Source: Ostreococcus lucimarinus CCE9901
Taxonomy: Eukaryota > Chlorophyta > Mamiellophyceae > Mamiellales > Bathycoccaceae
Assembly: GCF_000092065.1 (NCBI RefSeq)
Contig: NC_009358.1
Location: forward strand, 866,725 to 930,724
Reading direction: 5' to 3'
DNA length: 64,000 nt
Shown: one piece after another, positions 29,006 to 39,093 of the stretch
Numbering within the stretch: the stretch's first letter is position 1
Layout of the letters: each line of letters opens with the position of its first letter
Notes under the pieces: model-generated
Told to the model about the DNA's origin: nothing
Database searches by the model: none
Seen by the model: the letters and a program-made list of their open reading frames with translations, nothing else
Made by a program: the position numbers and the translations under genes

Positions 29006-32000
29006 ATGAAGATGAACCGCTTTTCCGTTGCCCACGCGTCAGAATTCTGCATTCAGCGACTCGCGCGGCGAGCACGCCGCGCTCGAAACGCCGCCAAGTT
29101 GTCGCAGGAGAACAACGATGTGTGCGCGCGCGACGAATCCACCGTCGCGCGCGACGAAGCGCGCCAAGGCCTGCTGTCGCTCGCGCGCGTCGCGAGTCGA
29201 CGCGTCGATCGCTCGTTACGACGCATGCGCGCGTCAATCAGTCGTAGACGCTCCAACAAAGGAACGGATGGCGAAGCGTGCTTAGTTTTACACGGATGGC
29301 GAAGCAACGCCGACGTGAGCGCGCTGCATGCGCGAAGGTTGCGGCTTTTGAAGCGATTTAGAAAGGCGTCGTGCGTGAATGGCTCGGAGGAGGCGCCGCA
29401 CGCGGCGGACGAGACGACGTCTGAATTAATCGATGGACCGTGGTTCTCCTGGGTCGACGACGCGAGTGATGATACGTTTGAAAATTTGGAAAGCGAGCGA
29501 GCGACGGCGTTAATGACGGCGGCGCGATCGGTGGCAAAGTTTGCCATCGAACACGGGCCGTTCAAGTGCGCGGTGGGATTTTCGCAAGGCGGCGCAATGA
29601 TCACGTTGTTGTCCAACCCGCAGGTCTTAAGCATGCTGGGGATCGAAGGGGGCTATTTGTGGGACAGTGCGGTGATTTGTTGCGGCGCGTCATCTTCATT
29701 GCTCGATCTCGCGGCGACGAAGTGGGGTATCGACGTGCGCTCGTCGGCGTCGCCGATGCCGTCGTTGCACGTGTTCGGTTTTCAAGACAAATTCAAACCA
29801 CAAGGTGAAGTGCTCATGAATACGTTCCGTGCGTACGACAGCGAGGACCAATTGATCAGACACGCTCTGTATTTAGACTGCGGTCACACGTTGCCGGCGT
29901 CGCTCGAGACGGACACTGGTTTTCACGCCGAATTCGACGCCTGGCTCGAGGCGGCGACCGAGGCGGCTCCCCGTCGTTACAGGTCAAACGAGTTCGATGA
30001 AGATGTTTTGTTCGACGACATCAAGTCGCTAGAGTATAAGTCGCTCAAGTTTAGTAATCAGCCCACCATCGAGCGCGCTGAGGCTGATATTGAGAGAGCA
30101 GAAGCGGAGGGCGCACGCGCCGCCCAAGCGACGACATTTGCTTCAGCCAGAACTCTCGCCCGAAACATCGATGTAAGCACCGCAACTGCGCCGAGCGGGA
30201 ATGATCTCACGTTCAACACGCGCTGTGCGAGTTTGGTTCAGTGTAATGTGTCGCTAAAGTCAAGCAGAGTGAATATTCTTGACTTTCTAGCGAGGGCGCC
30301 TCGAGCGTCTCCGCTTCTTCGAAGCTTGGACGGGGCAACATTGACGTACGGGCAAGCGATCGACTTCATAACAAAAGGGGACGGTGATTTACGTAAACTT
30401 GGGGCAGATTCGTCATCTGTTTTTGCGTATAATGTCCCTCCAGGCCCGGTCGGTGCGCTAGCTTTTCTCGCCGTCGCGTCGCAGTGCACCGCCGTCCCTT
30501 TGGACCCCGGCATCGCCGAGGAAGACGCCTACGAAGCCCTGACGTCGTGTCGAGTGTCAATGCTTGCGTTATTTCGAGGAACCGACACTGAAGCAATTGA
30601 AACGGCAGCTTCTCGAGCTCATATACCGATTAAATGGTTCGTGATGACGGAAGCTGATACTAAACTTGCCGGTTTGTACGCGCCGGAATCGTCTCAATCG
30701 TCAACGAGTGACGTCGCGCCGCTCGTACAATCGAGTGAAACGATCGGTCTTTTGCTTCGAACTTCTGGGACGACATCCAAGTCAAAAGTTGTTCCGTTGG
30801 TTATCGGCGCGTTGACTTCAAACGGCGCTACGCTGGCGGCTTCTCTTGAACTCAAAGCTTCAGACGTTTGCATCAACGCCATGCCTCTTTTTCACATCGG
30901 TGGCCTTTCGTGTTCCATCTTGGCGACGATCGCGGCGCACTCTTCTGTCATCTGCTGTCGTAAGTTTGACGCTCAATCGTTTTATGACACCATTACGACG
31001 TCGCATGAAGTCAAACCGACGTGGTACTCAGCAATACCGACGATTCATTTGACAGTACTGCAATACGGTCAAGCTGTGGCTCGTGGCGCAAAGCCATCGC
31101 ATGCTCTTCGTTTCATACGCTCTGGCGCGGCGGCGCTCAGCCATGCCGACGCAGAAAAGTTGCAACGATTTTGGGACGTGCCGATAATACCGACGTATAG
31201 TATGAGTGAACAAATGCCGATCACTGGTAAAGGTGTCCACGTTCCGCTCGCCGAGCGTGCGGATACCGTGGGCCAGCCTCTCTGTTGTTCGTTTGCGCTC
31301 GTCGGTGATGGTCATTGCAGACTCACGGCACCTTTTGGACAGCAAGGTGAACTCGTCATCAGCGGTGATAACGTGATGACGGCGTATCAAGATGCGGAAG
31401 AAGCTAACAATAAGACTTACTTCTACGTTGCCGATAAGCGTTACCTTCGCACTGGCGACATCGCAAAGATGGACCACGATGGGTTTGTGTACTTGACTGG
31501 TCGTAGTAAGGAACTTATCAAGCGCGGGGGTGAGCAAGTGAGCCCATTAAAAGTCGAGGCTGTGCTCGTGCAGCATCCATACGTGCGTGTTGCGGTAGTC
31601 TTCAGCGTTCCTTCGGCGCTTTGGGGAGAAGAAGTGGGCGCCGCGATCGTATTGACCGACGACTTTGATGGGCACGAAGACTCGGCGCTCTCTTCAATCA
31701 AGTCTTTCATGGGAACATCGAAAGAACTATCTCGATTTGAAATTCCTGTACACTGGAAATTTGTCGCTGACGAAGATTTACCCAAAACATCGACGAAAAA
31801 GTATAAGCGTGCGGGTTTGGCCGAGATTTTAAACGTCGCGAAGAAAGTCGACGCGTGCACTTTGCGGCACTCTAAAAAGGTGACGACCCCGTCGCATGGT
31901 CTTGCAGGCTTGCGCTATTGTATGGCTGTAGGTGTGATGTTTAACCACATAGGTGCCATTTGGCAAGGCGAGGACGAACGTGATCCTTTGACGTATGGTC

Positions 32001-33667
32001 CAGCGTGGATGTCTGCCAAGGCGACGACGTTTTACTTTCCAGCGACAACTTTCTTTGTGCTGGGTGGCTTCACGCTCAGCGCCGCACTGAACGGCAAGGA
32101 AATCACAAAAGGAACATGGGGATCGTTCTATAATTCAAGGTTTCAAACACTCTTTCCTCTGTACTTGCTGTCTTTGTTTCTCGGTCTGATCAACGTCCTC
32201 GTGGTGTGTCGCCCGGAAACTTTTAGTAGCGAATTTAGCTGGCAACCACATAACGCAACGCTCACGCTCGACTCTGGGGCGTGGGCGCAATGCCAGACCG
32301 GTCCAGTGGAGATGCCCTACGGCGCTTGGCTCTTCATGACCCTCATCGTTTTCTCTTTCGGGTTGCAAACTTGGTTCCCGCTGTGGCTTCTCAGCTCGTG
32401 GTTCATGTACTACACGTGGTTCAACGGCGTTTACTATTTCATTATTCTCGTGTTTCCTTTCATGCACAACGCGCTCGCTCGCGTCAAAGGCGAATTCAAA
32501 GCCGTACTGAGATGGTTCATCGTTTACTGTGTCGGTACTCTTATCACCGCCGGGCTTTTGGGATTGTACTACGCCTTACCGGCGTGGGAAGAGCACGACG
32601 ATGTCGCCAAAGTGAAGAGCTGGAAAGAAAATGTGCAGAACATCTACGCACTCAGCACAATGATGTTTCCGCCGTATTGGGTGCCATGTGTCGGTACGGG
32701 TATGGCCGCATACTTTTGGTACGACGCCGTACGGCCAGTAGAGTCGCACAAGCGCGCGTTGTACGGCCACTGCGCCGATGTGCTCACGCTCGCATTTTTC
32801 GCCTTCCATCTCGCCCATTTCCTTGACATTGATTGGCCTTATCCGACCAACGTCACGGGCAAGATGTGGGAAGTTGTACCCGAAGAGCATCATCGCTGGG
32901 ATACAGGCATCAATCGCTATGTATGGAGCGTCATGATCACTCGGTTGTATTCTCCGTTGATCGCCGTCTGGATCGCTCTGCTGTCGATACCGAAGGGCAG
33001 CCGAACGACTCGCCTTCTTGAATCAAACTTACTAAGCAAAGTGCTCGCCCCGACGAGTTATGGTTGCTTCTTGTTCCACCAGATCATTGGACAGTGGTAT
33101 TGGTGGGCGACTCGTAATGGAAATGGCATCAAGACCGCAGACGTTGGCGACAAGACGTCGTGGATGTGGTGGGCGTATCCGAAGGAATATTACTGGTTCT
33201 CGCCGCAGCCGTTACCTGTGGCGTGGTACGAGTTCTTCTTCATCGTCGGAATGACGACGTGCTTTTCGGCGGCGGTAGACAGGTGGCTCAATACTCCACT
33301 GACGGTGCTATGGATCAAGTTTATAACCTTCTTCCGGAATATTATATGGCCGAATTCGGCGAAGAGCGCGGAGACTTCGGGTAGCAGCGAGGAGTCGTCG
33401 CCTGAAGACGCGGTGATCAAAGCAGTCGCCGCGGTCACGGGCGTCGACGAACGAGTGTCTCTCGACGACTCCTTTGATGAGATCGGTCTCGTTTCTGTCG
33501 GTCTGCCAGTGCTCGTGGGTATAATCAACGCCGGCGAACAATTCGCCGTCATCTCGGCTCAAGAAATAGCGACGTGCGCGAACCTTCGTGACGTCGTCAG
33601 AATAATCGCTTCCAAGCGTGAATCGGCTCGATCGAGTGTAGGGTTTGGAACTAGAAGCTCTCTGTAA
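29006..33667 (+). CDS. Four-module enzyme: FSH serine hydrolase - adenylation domain - acyltransferase 3 - carrier-like domain
   Basis: 1553 residues, uninterrupted. Module 1 (about 90-310) is an FSH1-type alpha/beta hydrolase: LHGW at H96, nucleophile elbow GFSQG (S193), candidate D261, and H294 in CGHTLPA. Module 2 (about 410-945) is an AMP-forming acyl-CoA synthetase/NRPS A-type domain: TSGTTSKSK at 586, YLRTGD (D818), GRSKELIKRGGEQ, and the A10-like PKTSTKK (K932). Module 3 (about 960-1440) is a polytopic acyltransferase-3 domain opening GLRYCMAVGVMFNHIG, with roughly ten hydrophobic spans. Module 4 (about 1463-1540) resembles an acyl/peptidyl carrier: DEIGLVSVGLPVL, candidate phosphopantetheine Ser S1497, but the usual Asp before Ser is Val. 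A plausible scheme is activation, tethering, membrane transfer and hydrolytic release of an acyl group. The product is unknown. Confidence 0.88.
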   Translation: MKMNRFSVAHASEFCIQRLARRARRARNAAKLSQENNDVCARDESTVARDEARQGLLSLARVASRRVDRSLRRMRASISRRRSNKGTDGEACLVLHGWRSNADVSALHARRLRLLKRFRKASCVNGSEEAPHAADETTSELIDGPWFSWVDDASDDTFENLESERATALMTAARSVAKFAIEHGPFKCAVGFSQGGAMITLLSNPQVLSMLGIEGGYLWDSAVICCGASSSLLDLAATKWGIDVRSSASPMPSLHVFGFQDKFKPQGEVLMNTFRAYDSEDQLIRHALYLDCGHTLPASLETDTGFHAEFDAWLEAATEAAPRRYRSNEFDEDVLFDDIKSLEYKSLKFSNQPTIERAEADIERAEAEGARAAQATTFASARTLARNIDVSTATAPSGNDLTFNTRCASLVQCNVSLKSSRVNILDFLARAPRASPLLRSLDGATLTYGQAIDFITKGDGDLRKLGADSSSVFAYNVPPGPVGALAFLAVASQCTAVPLDPGIAEEDAYEALTSCRVSMLALFRGTDTEAIETAASRAHIPIKWFVMTEADTKLAGLYAPESSQSSTSDVAPLVQSSETIGLLLRTSGTTSKSKVVPLVIGALTSNGATLAASLELKASDVCINAMPLFHIGGLSCSILATIAAHSSVICCRKFDAQSFYDTITTSHEVKPTWYSAIPTIHLTVLQYGQAVARGAKPSHALRFIRSGAAALSHADAEKLQRFWDVPIIPTYSMSEQMPITGKGVHVPLAERADTVGQPLCCSFALVGDGHCRLTAPFGQQGELVISGDNVMTAYQDAEEANNKTYFYVADKRYLRTGDIAKMDHDGFVYLTGRSKELIKRGGEQVSPLKVEAVLVQHPYVRVAVVFSVPSALWGEEVGAAIVLTDDFDGHEDSALSSIKSFMGTSKELSRFEIPVHWKFVADEDLPKTSTKKYKRAGLAEILNVAKKVDACTLRHSKKVTTPSHGLAGLRYCMAVGVMFNHIGAIWQGEDERDPLTYGPAWMSAKATTFYFPATTFFVLGGFTLSAALNGKEITKGTWGSFYNSRFQTLFPLYLLSLFLGLINVLVVCRPETFSSEFSWQPHNATLTLDSGAWAQCQTGPVEMPYGAWLFMTLIVFSFGLQTWFPLWLLSSWFMYYTWFNGVYYFIILVFPFMHNALARVKGEFKAVLRWFIVYCVGTLITAGLLGLYYALPAWEEHDDVAKVKSWKENVQNIYALSTMMFPPYWVPCVGTGMAAYFWYDAVRPVESHKRALYGHCADVLTLAFFAFHLAHFLDIDWPYPTNVTGKMWEVVPEEHHRWDTGINRYVWSVMITRLYSPLIAVWIALLSIPKGSRTTRLLESNLLSKVLAPTSYGCFLFHQIIGQWYWWATRNGNGIKTADVGDKTSWMWWAYPKEYYWFSPQPLPVAWYEFFFIVGMTTCFSAAVDRWLNTPLTVLWIKFITFFRNIIWPNSAKSAETSGSSEESSPEDAVIKAVAAVTGVDERVSLDDSFDEIGLVSVGLPVLVGIINAGEQFAVISAQEIATCANLRDVVRIIASKRESARSSVGFGTRSSL

Positions 33668-33800
33668 TAAGTTATCACACGCTAAGCATCATCGTCACTC
33701 AAACGACGACGAGTTGCGTATCCTCTCCTTGTGCTCGTGCGCCTCGCGTCCGAGGAAAACCTTTGCTCGACTGATTCAGTCACGTCACAACCCAGACGCC

Positions 33801-33938
33801 ATGAACTCGATCAAGCGTGCGATCGCGCGCGTGCTGGCGTCAGACGAGTTACACTACGCCATCATCCCCGTCATCATCATCGTCGGTATGAACACGACGC
33901 CGAAACCGAGCATTTTGTCGCTCTTGACGCCGATTTAG
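33801..33938 (+). CDS. TOM7: Mitochondrial import receptor subunit TOM7, very short
   Basis: 45 residues from the ATG at 33801. The membrane segment and tail ELHYAIIPVIIIVGMNT, Pro-Lys-Pro and a final LLTPI match the conserved core of plant TOM7 almost residue for residue. TOM7 modulates stability of the outer-membrane TOM translocase. The usual 10-25-residue cytosolic N-terminus of TOM7 is nearly absent. The upstream in-frame ATG at 33645 overlaps the preceding gene and gives non-conserved sequence. Confidence 0.85.
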   Translation: MNSIKRAIARVLASDELHYAIIPVIIIVGMNTTPKPSILSLLTPI

Positions 33939-34039
33939 ACGAGTGTAGAGATCTAGAGATTAGCAACGAACGAACGCATCGACCGCGACACGGATACGAG
34001 TGTAATGAAAACGAAGTGGTTTGTTACAAGTTGCGCGTT

Positions 34040-35674
34040 TTAGCTTCGCTCGCGCAGGCGTCGATCAAAGTCGGAGAGGTCGTAATCATCGCCGGCGCCC
34101 TCGTTGGACGTGTACACGGCGTCACCCACGACGCGCTGGGACGCAGCTGAGCTCGCGGCGGCGAGCTTGGCGGCTAAACGAGGCTCTGGACTCGCGATAC
34201 GGCGAGCTGCGAGCAATCGAGAGTTATTGCGAGCATCGATTTCCCGGTTCTTGCCTTGGTTGCGGAAATAGCGCAACAGCGGAACGACGAAGAATAATAC
34301 GCCGTAGCTCAGTAAACCGGGGAGCAAGCCCGAGAAGGCGCGCGCCAACTCCACGTACTCTCGGGTGCGGTACATGATTTGCGGGTCGTTAATCATCTGC
34401 GCCAAAATCACCACCCCCACTAAGTTCGCAACGCCGAGTAAACCCGCTTGAATCTTTTGCGACGGCTCGGCGAGCGAAAACACCCATCGCTCCTCTTGCG
34501 CCAACGCCTCACTTTCGCCTCTACTTCGCGCCGTTGTTTTTCCAGCGGTGGACTCCATGTTAGGAAATCGATAAATGATCGATCCTGTGACGGTATTCAC
34601 CTCTGGCGTGCCCTCGAAGCGGGTGAGCGCGGGCAAGACAAAGGACTCGTCTTCGTATCCCGCCGTGTCCAGAAACGGCGCCAACTGCTCCGCCGTCACA
34701 ACGCCCTTATTCTTTTGAATCAAGCGTCCAACCAACTCCCAACGCCGCTTTTCGAAATCCAAGTTCGGATCGCCGTCGCCGAAAACAAAACTGAAGACAG
34801 CCTCAAAAAAGTTCATCTCTCTGTCGCGTCTTCGCGGTCGGCGATAGTAGTACGGATCCCAATACCAAAACAAATCAAACGGCGAAATGTAAAAGCGCGG
34901 CCCAGCGAAGCCACCACCGCGCCGATCTGAACGATCGTCACTACTCTTGGCGCTCATGAGGGCGAAGATGGCGGTGTAGACAATCATCACGCTCGCCACG
35001 AGCGACGTTCCAAACGCCACGCGAAAAACGTACGAAGCTAAGCTTTTCGCCCCGCTCACGATCGGTTCGATCTTCATCTTGAACGATTTCGAGCTCAAAA
35101 TCCCTCGTGTCGACCTGGGAAACACGTATGTGAGATCGCCCGCGCTGGATACTTCCAAAGTCGCTCCTGTGTCCGCCGCCAGCGCGTTGAGCGCCTTTTG
35201 CGTCTCGAACACGCTCGCCCCCGAAATCGAGCTCACGTCCCCCACAGTGGCGCGATACTGCGCCTTCTCGATCGCTTTAAGTGTTTTTTCGCGCAATTCA
35301 GCGTTCAAATCATCGCTCTCCACGCGTCCTCCCGGGGCGACGGCGAGCTTGTCGTCCTCCGCGAGCGCGCTCTCGCGAGGCAGGTCCAACTCGACTCGAT
35401 CGTCGTAGTCCCATCCTCCTCGCGCGCGCGTCGTCACCGCTCCATCGCGCGCGCGCGCGAAGCGCGTCTTTCGCGCGACGCGCCCGTCCTCAGCGCGCGT
35501 CGCCGCGTCGCTCGCCCGCGCGCGCGACCTCGTCGGCGTCATCTTGGACGACGCGCGAACGACGACGACGACGACGCGCGGCGACGACGACGACGCGCGC
35601 GCTCGAACGGCGCCGACCGCGAGCGGCGGCATCGCGCGCGAGTTGTGCGTCGTCGGCACCGCGGTGGCGCGCAT
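34040..35674 (-). CDS. Conserved chloroplast membrane protein (At5g03900-like)
   Basis: 544 residues from the ATG at 35674; an upstream in-frame start at 35773 would overlap the divergent HBS1 start. A Ser/Arg/Val transit peptide covers the first 45 residues. A conserved region then reads ATVGDVSSISGASVFETQ and an ALNALAADTGATLEVS helix-turn segment. A TM span near residue 240-260 is followed by FYISPFDLFWYWDPYYYRR and FFEAVFSFVFGDGDPN. Two or three TM segments lie toward the C-terminus. These blocks are shared with cyanobacteria and plants (Arabidopsis At5g03900, loosely annotated as Fe-S cluster biosynthesis family). The exact function is not established. Confidence 0.82.
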   Translation of the reverse strand: MRATAVPTTHNSRAMPPLAVGAVRARASSSSPRVVVVVVRASSKMTPTRSRARASDAATRAEDGRVARKTRFARARDGAVTTRARGGWDYDDRVELDLPRESALAEDDKLAVAPGGRVESDDLNAELREKTLKAIEKAQYRATVGDVSSISGASVFETQKALNALAADTGATLEVSSAGDLTYVFPRSTRGILSSKSFKMKIEPIVSGAKSLASYVFRVAFGTSLVASVMIVYTAIFALMSAKSSDDRSDRRGGGFAGPRFYISPFDLFWYWDPYYYRRPRRRDREMNFFEAVFSFVFGDGDPNLDFEKRRWELVGRLIQKNKGVVTAEQLAPFLDTAGYEDESFVLPALTRFEGTPEVNTVTGSIIYRFPNMESTAGKTTARSRGESEALAQEERWVFSLAEPSQKIQAGLLGVANLVGVVILAQMINDPQIMYRTREYVELARAFSGLLPGLLSYGVLFFVVPLLRYFRNQGKNREIDARNNSRLLAARRIASPEPRLAAKLAAASSAASQRVVGDAVYTSNEGAGDDYDLSDFDRRLRERS

Positions 35675-35762
35675 GTCGATCGAAGCGAAGGGCGCGTCGT
35701 GAGATGACGCGATGCGACGCGAAGGACGAGCGAGCGACAGTGCGAGACGCGCGACGCGCGCG

Positions 35763-37628
35763 ATGTCTCGCAAGGGCGGATGGGGACGCGGGGACGAGGA
35801 TGATTATTACGACGATTACGACGACGACGAGGCGTACGACGACGACGACGAGGCGTACGACGACGACGACGAAGCCGCAGGCGCCGGGCGCGAGGCCCTC
35901 GAGCGAGCCGAGGATGGCGAGCGCGCGACGACGGGCGCGAGGGCGGCGAAGACGAGCAAGGCGATGGAGTTGATGAAGACGAAACCGACGCCCACGCGCG
36001 TGGGGATGAAAGAGATCGAGGCGCGGATGGCGGCGGAGAGAAACGCGAGGTATCCCGCGGCGCCGCGCGGGCCGAGCGGAGGCGGCGCGAGCGCGGGGAA
36101 GTTTGCGTTCGATACGCCTTCACCGGACGCGGCAGCGGCGGCGGCGCGAGCGCGGGGGAGTAAGTCTGGGGCGAGCGCGGCGATGGAAACGACGGAAACG
36201 CTCGTGAAAGAATTTGCGGCCAAGACGCGAGTCGGCGGCGACGCGACCGCGTTTGCGGGATACGAAGCTTCGAGCGCCGAGCGCGCGGCGTACACCTCAC
36301 CGGAGGGCGGTGACGTGCACGTCGTGATATTAGGACACGTTGATGCGGGGAAATCGACGCTTAGTGGGCGATTGATGTACGCTTTGAAAGCGGTCGATGA
36401 CAGAGCGATGCATAAAAACGTGCGCGATTCCAAGGCGAGCGGGAAATCGTCGTTCGCCTGGGCTTGGGTGATGGACTGTAGACCGGAAGAACGAGAGCGC
36501 GGGGTGACGATAGACGTCAGCATGAAGCGATGTGTGTTAGATGGACATCGACAGTTGGTAGTTTTAGATGCTCCTGGGCACAAAGATTTCGTGCCGAACG
36601 CGATTTCCGGCGCGTCGCAAGCCGACGCGGGCGTTTTGGTCATTGACGGCGCGATGGGTGGATTTGAAAACGGTTTCGCTGCGACTCCAGGTCACACGGG
36701 ACAAACGCGCGAGCACGCGCGATTGGCGCGGGCGCTTGGTTTACATTCCCTCATCGTCGTCATCAATAAGATGGACTGCGTTGAGTATGGAGAGGAGCGA
36801 TTTAGATTTGTCGTCGATGCGCTTCAAAACTTTCTCATCGACGACGTCGGTTTTAGCCAAGAACAGCTCACGTTCGTGCCGGTTTCGGGGATTGAGGGTA
36901 CAAATATTTCGCCCGATGACGCGGCTGCATTGCCCGATGCATTGGCCTCGTGGTATCGAGGCCCGACGCTCGTAGACGCGTTGCGAGCGGTTAAAATTCC
37001 ATCTCGAGGAGCGCCGAAACCGCTTCGCATGCCAATCGCAGACATCATCACCGAAGTGCGCTCTCTCGGTGGAGCCGCGTGCGGTGGTAAGATCGAAGCT
37101 GGAAGCTTGATGAAAGGTCAAAAGCTACTCGTGATGCCGGCCAACGTTTCGGCCACTGTGAAGTGCGTGGAAGTGGACGGAATAGCCGTCGACTTTGCGC
37201 CGATTGGCACATCCGTGGACGTCGGCTTGAGCGACGTGGATTCGCGGCATTTAGAAGTCGGGAGCGTTTTATGCCATGCGTCGCATCCAATAACGCCCAC
37301 GGATGAGATTGAAGTCCGTGTGCTCACGACGGACATGCTTCGTGTGCCTTTACTCAAAGGCTCAAGGGTTGTTTTGCATTCGCACATGCTCGCGTGCGAC
37401 GCAACGATTGAGGAACTCGTCGCGCAAGTGGACACGGTGACGGGAGACGTGGTAAAGGCAAGTCCTCGGTGTATTACGCGCGAACAGAGCGCTATTTTGC
37501 GTATTCGCACGTCTAGGAATATTTGCGTCGAACCGGTCGAGATTTCACCGACGTTAAGCCGCGTGACGCTTCGCATGAATGGCAAAACCATGGCGCTCGG
37601 TGTGGTGACTGCGATTTGGCGCTCTTAG
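35763..37628 (+). CDS. HBS1: Translational GTPase HBS1 (eRF3-like, ribosome rescue)
   Basis: 621 residues. The start is the ATG at 35763 because MSRKGGWGRG followed by an Asp/Tyr-rich acidic stretch is the HBS1 N-terminal pattern. GTPase signatures: G1 GHVDAGKST (about 192-200), switch region RGVTIDVS, G3 DAPGHKDF, G4 NKMD. EF-Tu-like beta-barrel domains II and III follow, ending TMALGVVTAIW. HBS1 with Dom34/Pelota splits stalled ribosomes. The length and the acidic N-terminus argue for HBS1 over eRF3 or EF-1A. It is divergent from the chloroplast gene (88-nt gap). Confidence 0.93.
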   Translation: MSRKGGWGRGDEDDYYDDYDDDEAYDDDDEAYDDDDEAAGAGREALERAEDGERATTGARAAKTSKAMELMKTKPTPTRVGMKEIEARMAAERNARYPAAPRGPSGGGASAGKFAFDTPSPDAAAAAARARGSKSGASAAMETTETLVKEFAAKTRVGGDATAFAGYEASSAERAAYTSPEGGDVHVVILGHVDAGKSTLSGRLMYALKAVDDRAMHKNVRDSKASGKSSFAWAWVMDCRPEERERGVTIDVSMKRCVLDGHRQLVVLDAPGHKDFVPNAISGASQADAGVLVIDGAMGGFENGFAATPGHTGQTREHARLARALGLHSLIVVINKMDCVEYGEERFRFVVDALQNFLIDDVGFSQEQLTFVPVSGIEGTNISPDDAAALPDALASWYRGPTLVDALRAVKIPSRGAPKPLRMPIADIITEVRSLGGAACGGKIEAGSLMKGQKLLVMPANVSATVKCVEVDGIAVDFAPIGTSVDVGLSDVDSRHLEVGSVLCHASHPITPTDEIEVRVLTTDMLRVPLLKGSRVVLHSHMLACDATIEELVAQVDTVTGDVVKASPRCITREQSAILRIRTSRNICVEPVEISPTLSRVTLRMNGKTMALGVVTAIWRS

Positions 37629-37646
37629 TTGGCTAATTTCTAATTT

Positions 37647-38900
37647 CTACTTTGGAACGCCGTACACGACTTGATTCGCGCCTTCTATATCTAGATACTG
37701 TACTTCGCCCCCCGTTTTTCGCGCGAGATAATCCACGAGCGCCATTCTCTCGGTCACCGGCGCGCCGTCGCGGTCTCGTCTGTGCTTGAACAAATCCGGA
37801 AAGACGCAACACGGAACTACGGCGAACGGCTTACTGTATTGCAGCGCGAAATCGACGATCGCTTCGGTGGCCTGATCTGGATGCATACCGATAATGGCCG
37901 AACAATCTTTGAACTGTGCGAAATTTTCACTGGAAAACTCTGTTCGAATTTGCTCGCACAGCATCGATTCCGCCTCCGGCGCCGTCGACTCGTCCGTCTT
38001 CAACTTCTTCTTCAGCCACTTGTGCTGTTTCTTGTTCAGCTTTCGCTCGCGCGGTTCGACAAGCGTGCTTTTGATTCCTAATTTTGTATGTAACTCAAAC
38101 GACACATCGCCTCGTCCGCCCGCGACGTCCAAAACGCCGGTACCCGCGTTTAAAACTTCGGCGCCAAACTTTTCGAGCAAAAATTGCGCGAATCGCTGCG
38201 CACGCATTTGTTTGCTCGCCACCGAGTCTCCGTGCGGGTCCCCGCACTCTTTAGCCGCGATTTCCCGTCTATTCGCCTTACGCGCCGCGATCCATTCGCG
38301 TTGCACCGCTCGATCGTGCGCATACTTGCACTTGTCGCCTTTGGCGCAAAATGCGTTATTGATGAAGAACTTGCACGCGCCGACGCTCGCTCCGTCGGCG
38401 ACTCTCGAACTCGCCTCGCCGCCGATCCCACTCTCGCCTCCTTCGTTCGGGAGGTACAACTCGCGCTGAAACGCTTTCCCTGGATTCACTTTCGCCCACT
38501 CTTCGACGATCTCGACCACTTCCTCGCACGCCAACGACCACTCGCCGTGCGCGTTCGCCGCTCGCCGCGAGAGCGTCCCGCGAAACGCGCCCGTGTTCCC
38601 GAGCTTCAACGACGTCTTTTGCGCCCACGCCACGTCTTCGTGCGTCACGAACGCACCATGCGACGCCTTCACCACCATTTCGATCAGCTCGCCAGCGCTC
38701 AACGCCGCGTGCGCCCGCGCGCGTCGTCCGTCGTCTCGCAAAGTCGCGTCGTCCGCGCCAACCGCCGCCGCATCGAGCGCGTCGTCCACGCGCACGTCGT
38801 AAAATGCCAAGCGCTTGCTCACGCGACGTCGACCGATGATGCGTCCGCGCACGATGACGTCAACCGCGCTCGCGCCGTCGTCGGCGGCGGCGGCGCGCAT
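37647..38900 (-). CDS. OB-like / CCCH zinc finger / SAM methyltransferase fusion
   Basis: 417 residues. The N-terminal 110 residues begin with a beta-rich VRGRIIGRRRVSKRLAFYDV stretch like the start of an OB fold. A single CCCH finger sits at about 175-196 (C-x8-C-x5-C-x3-H: CKFFINNAFCAKGDKCKYAH). A methyltransferase domain follows with motif I VLDVAGGRGDVS and a late PCCVFP block. The combination suggests RNA binding and RNA (perhaps tRNA) methylation, but the substrate is inferred only. It ends 19 nt from HBS1, convergently. Confidence 0.75.
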   Translation of the reverse strand: MRAAAADDGASAVDVIVRGRIIGRRRVSKRLAFYDVRVDDALDAAAVGADDATLRDDGRRARAHAALSAGELIEMVVKASHGAFVTHEDVAWAQKTSLKLGNTGAFRGTLSRRAANAHGEWSLACEEVVEIVEEWAKVNPGKAFQRELYLPNEGGESGIGGEASSRVADGASVGACKFFINNAFCAKGDKCKYAHDRAVQREWIAARKANRREIAAKECGDPHGDSVASKQMRAQRFAQFLLEKFGAEVLNAGTGVLDVAGGRGDVSFELHTKLGIKSTLVEPRERKLNKKQHKWLKKKLKTDESTAPEAESMLCEQIRTEFSSENFAQFKDCSAIIGMHPDQATEAIVDFALQYSKPFAVVPCCVFPDLFKHRRDRDGAPVTERMALVDYLARKTGGEVQYLDIEGANQVVYGVPK

Positions 38901-39093
38901 GACTGCGCGACGCGATGCGACCGACGCGCGTCAAAGTGACGCGCTCGGGGCGACGACGACGCGCATCGGGATGACGACGTCGGTGACGCCGGCGCGCGGC
39001 GCGAGGTGTGCGCGAGGTGTGTCCGCGCGCGCTCTGGCGCGCGCAGACGACGCGCGACGCGCGACACACGCGCGCGGCGCGGCGTCGAACGCG

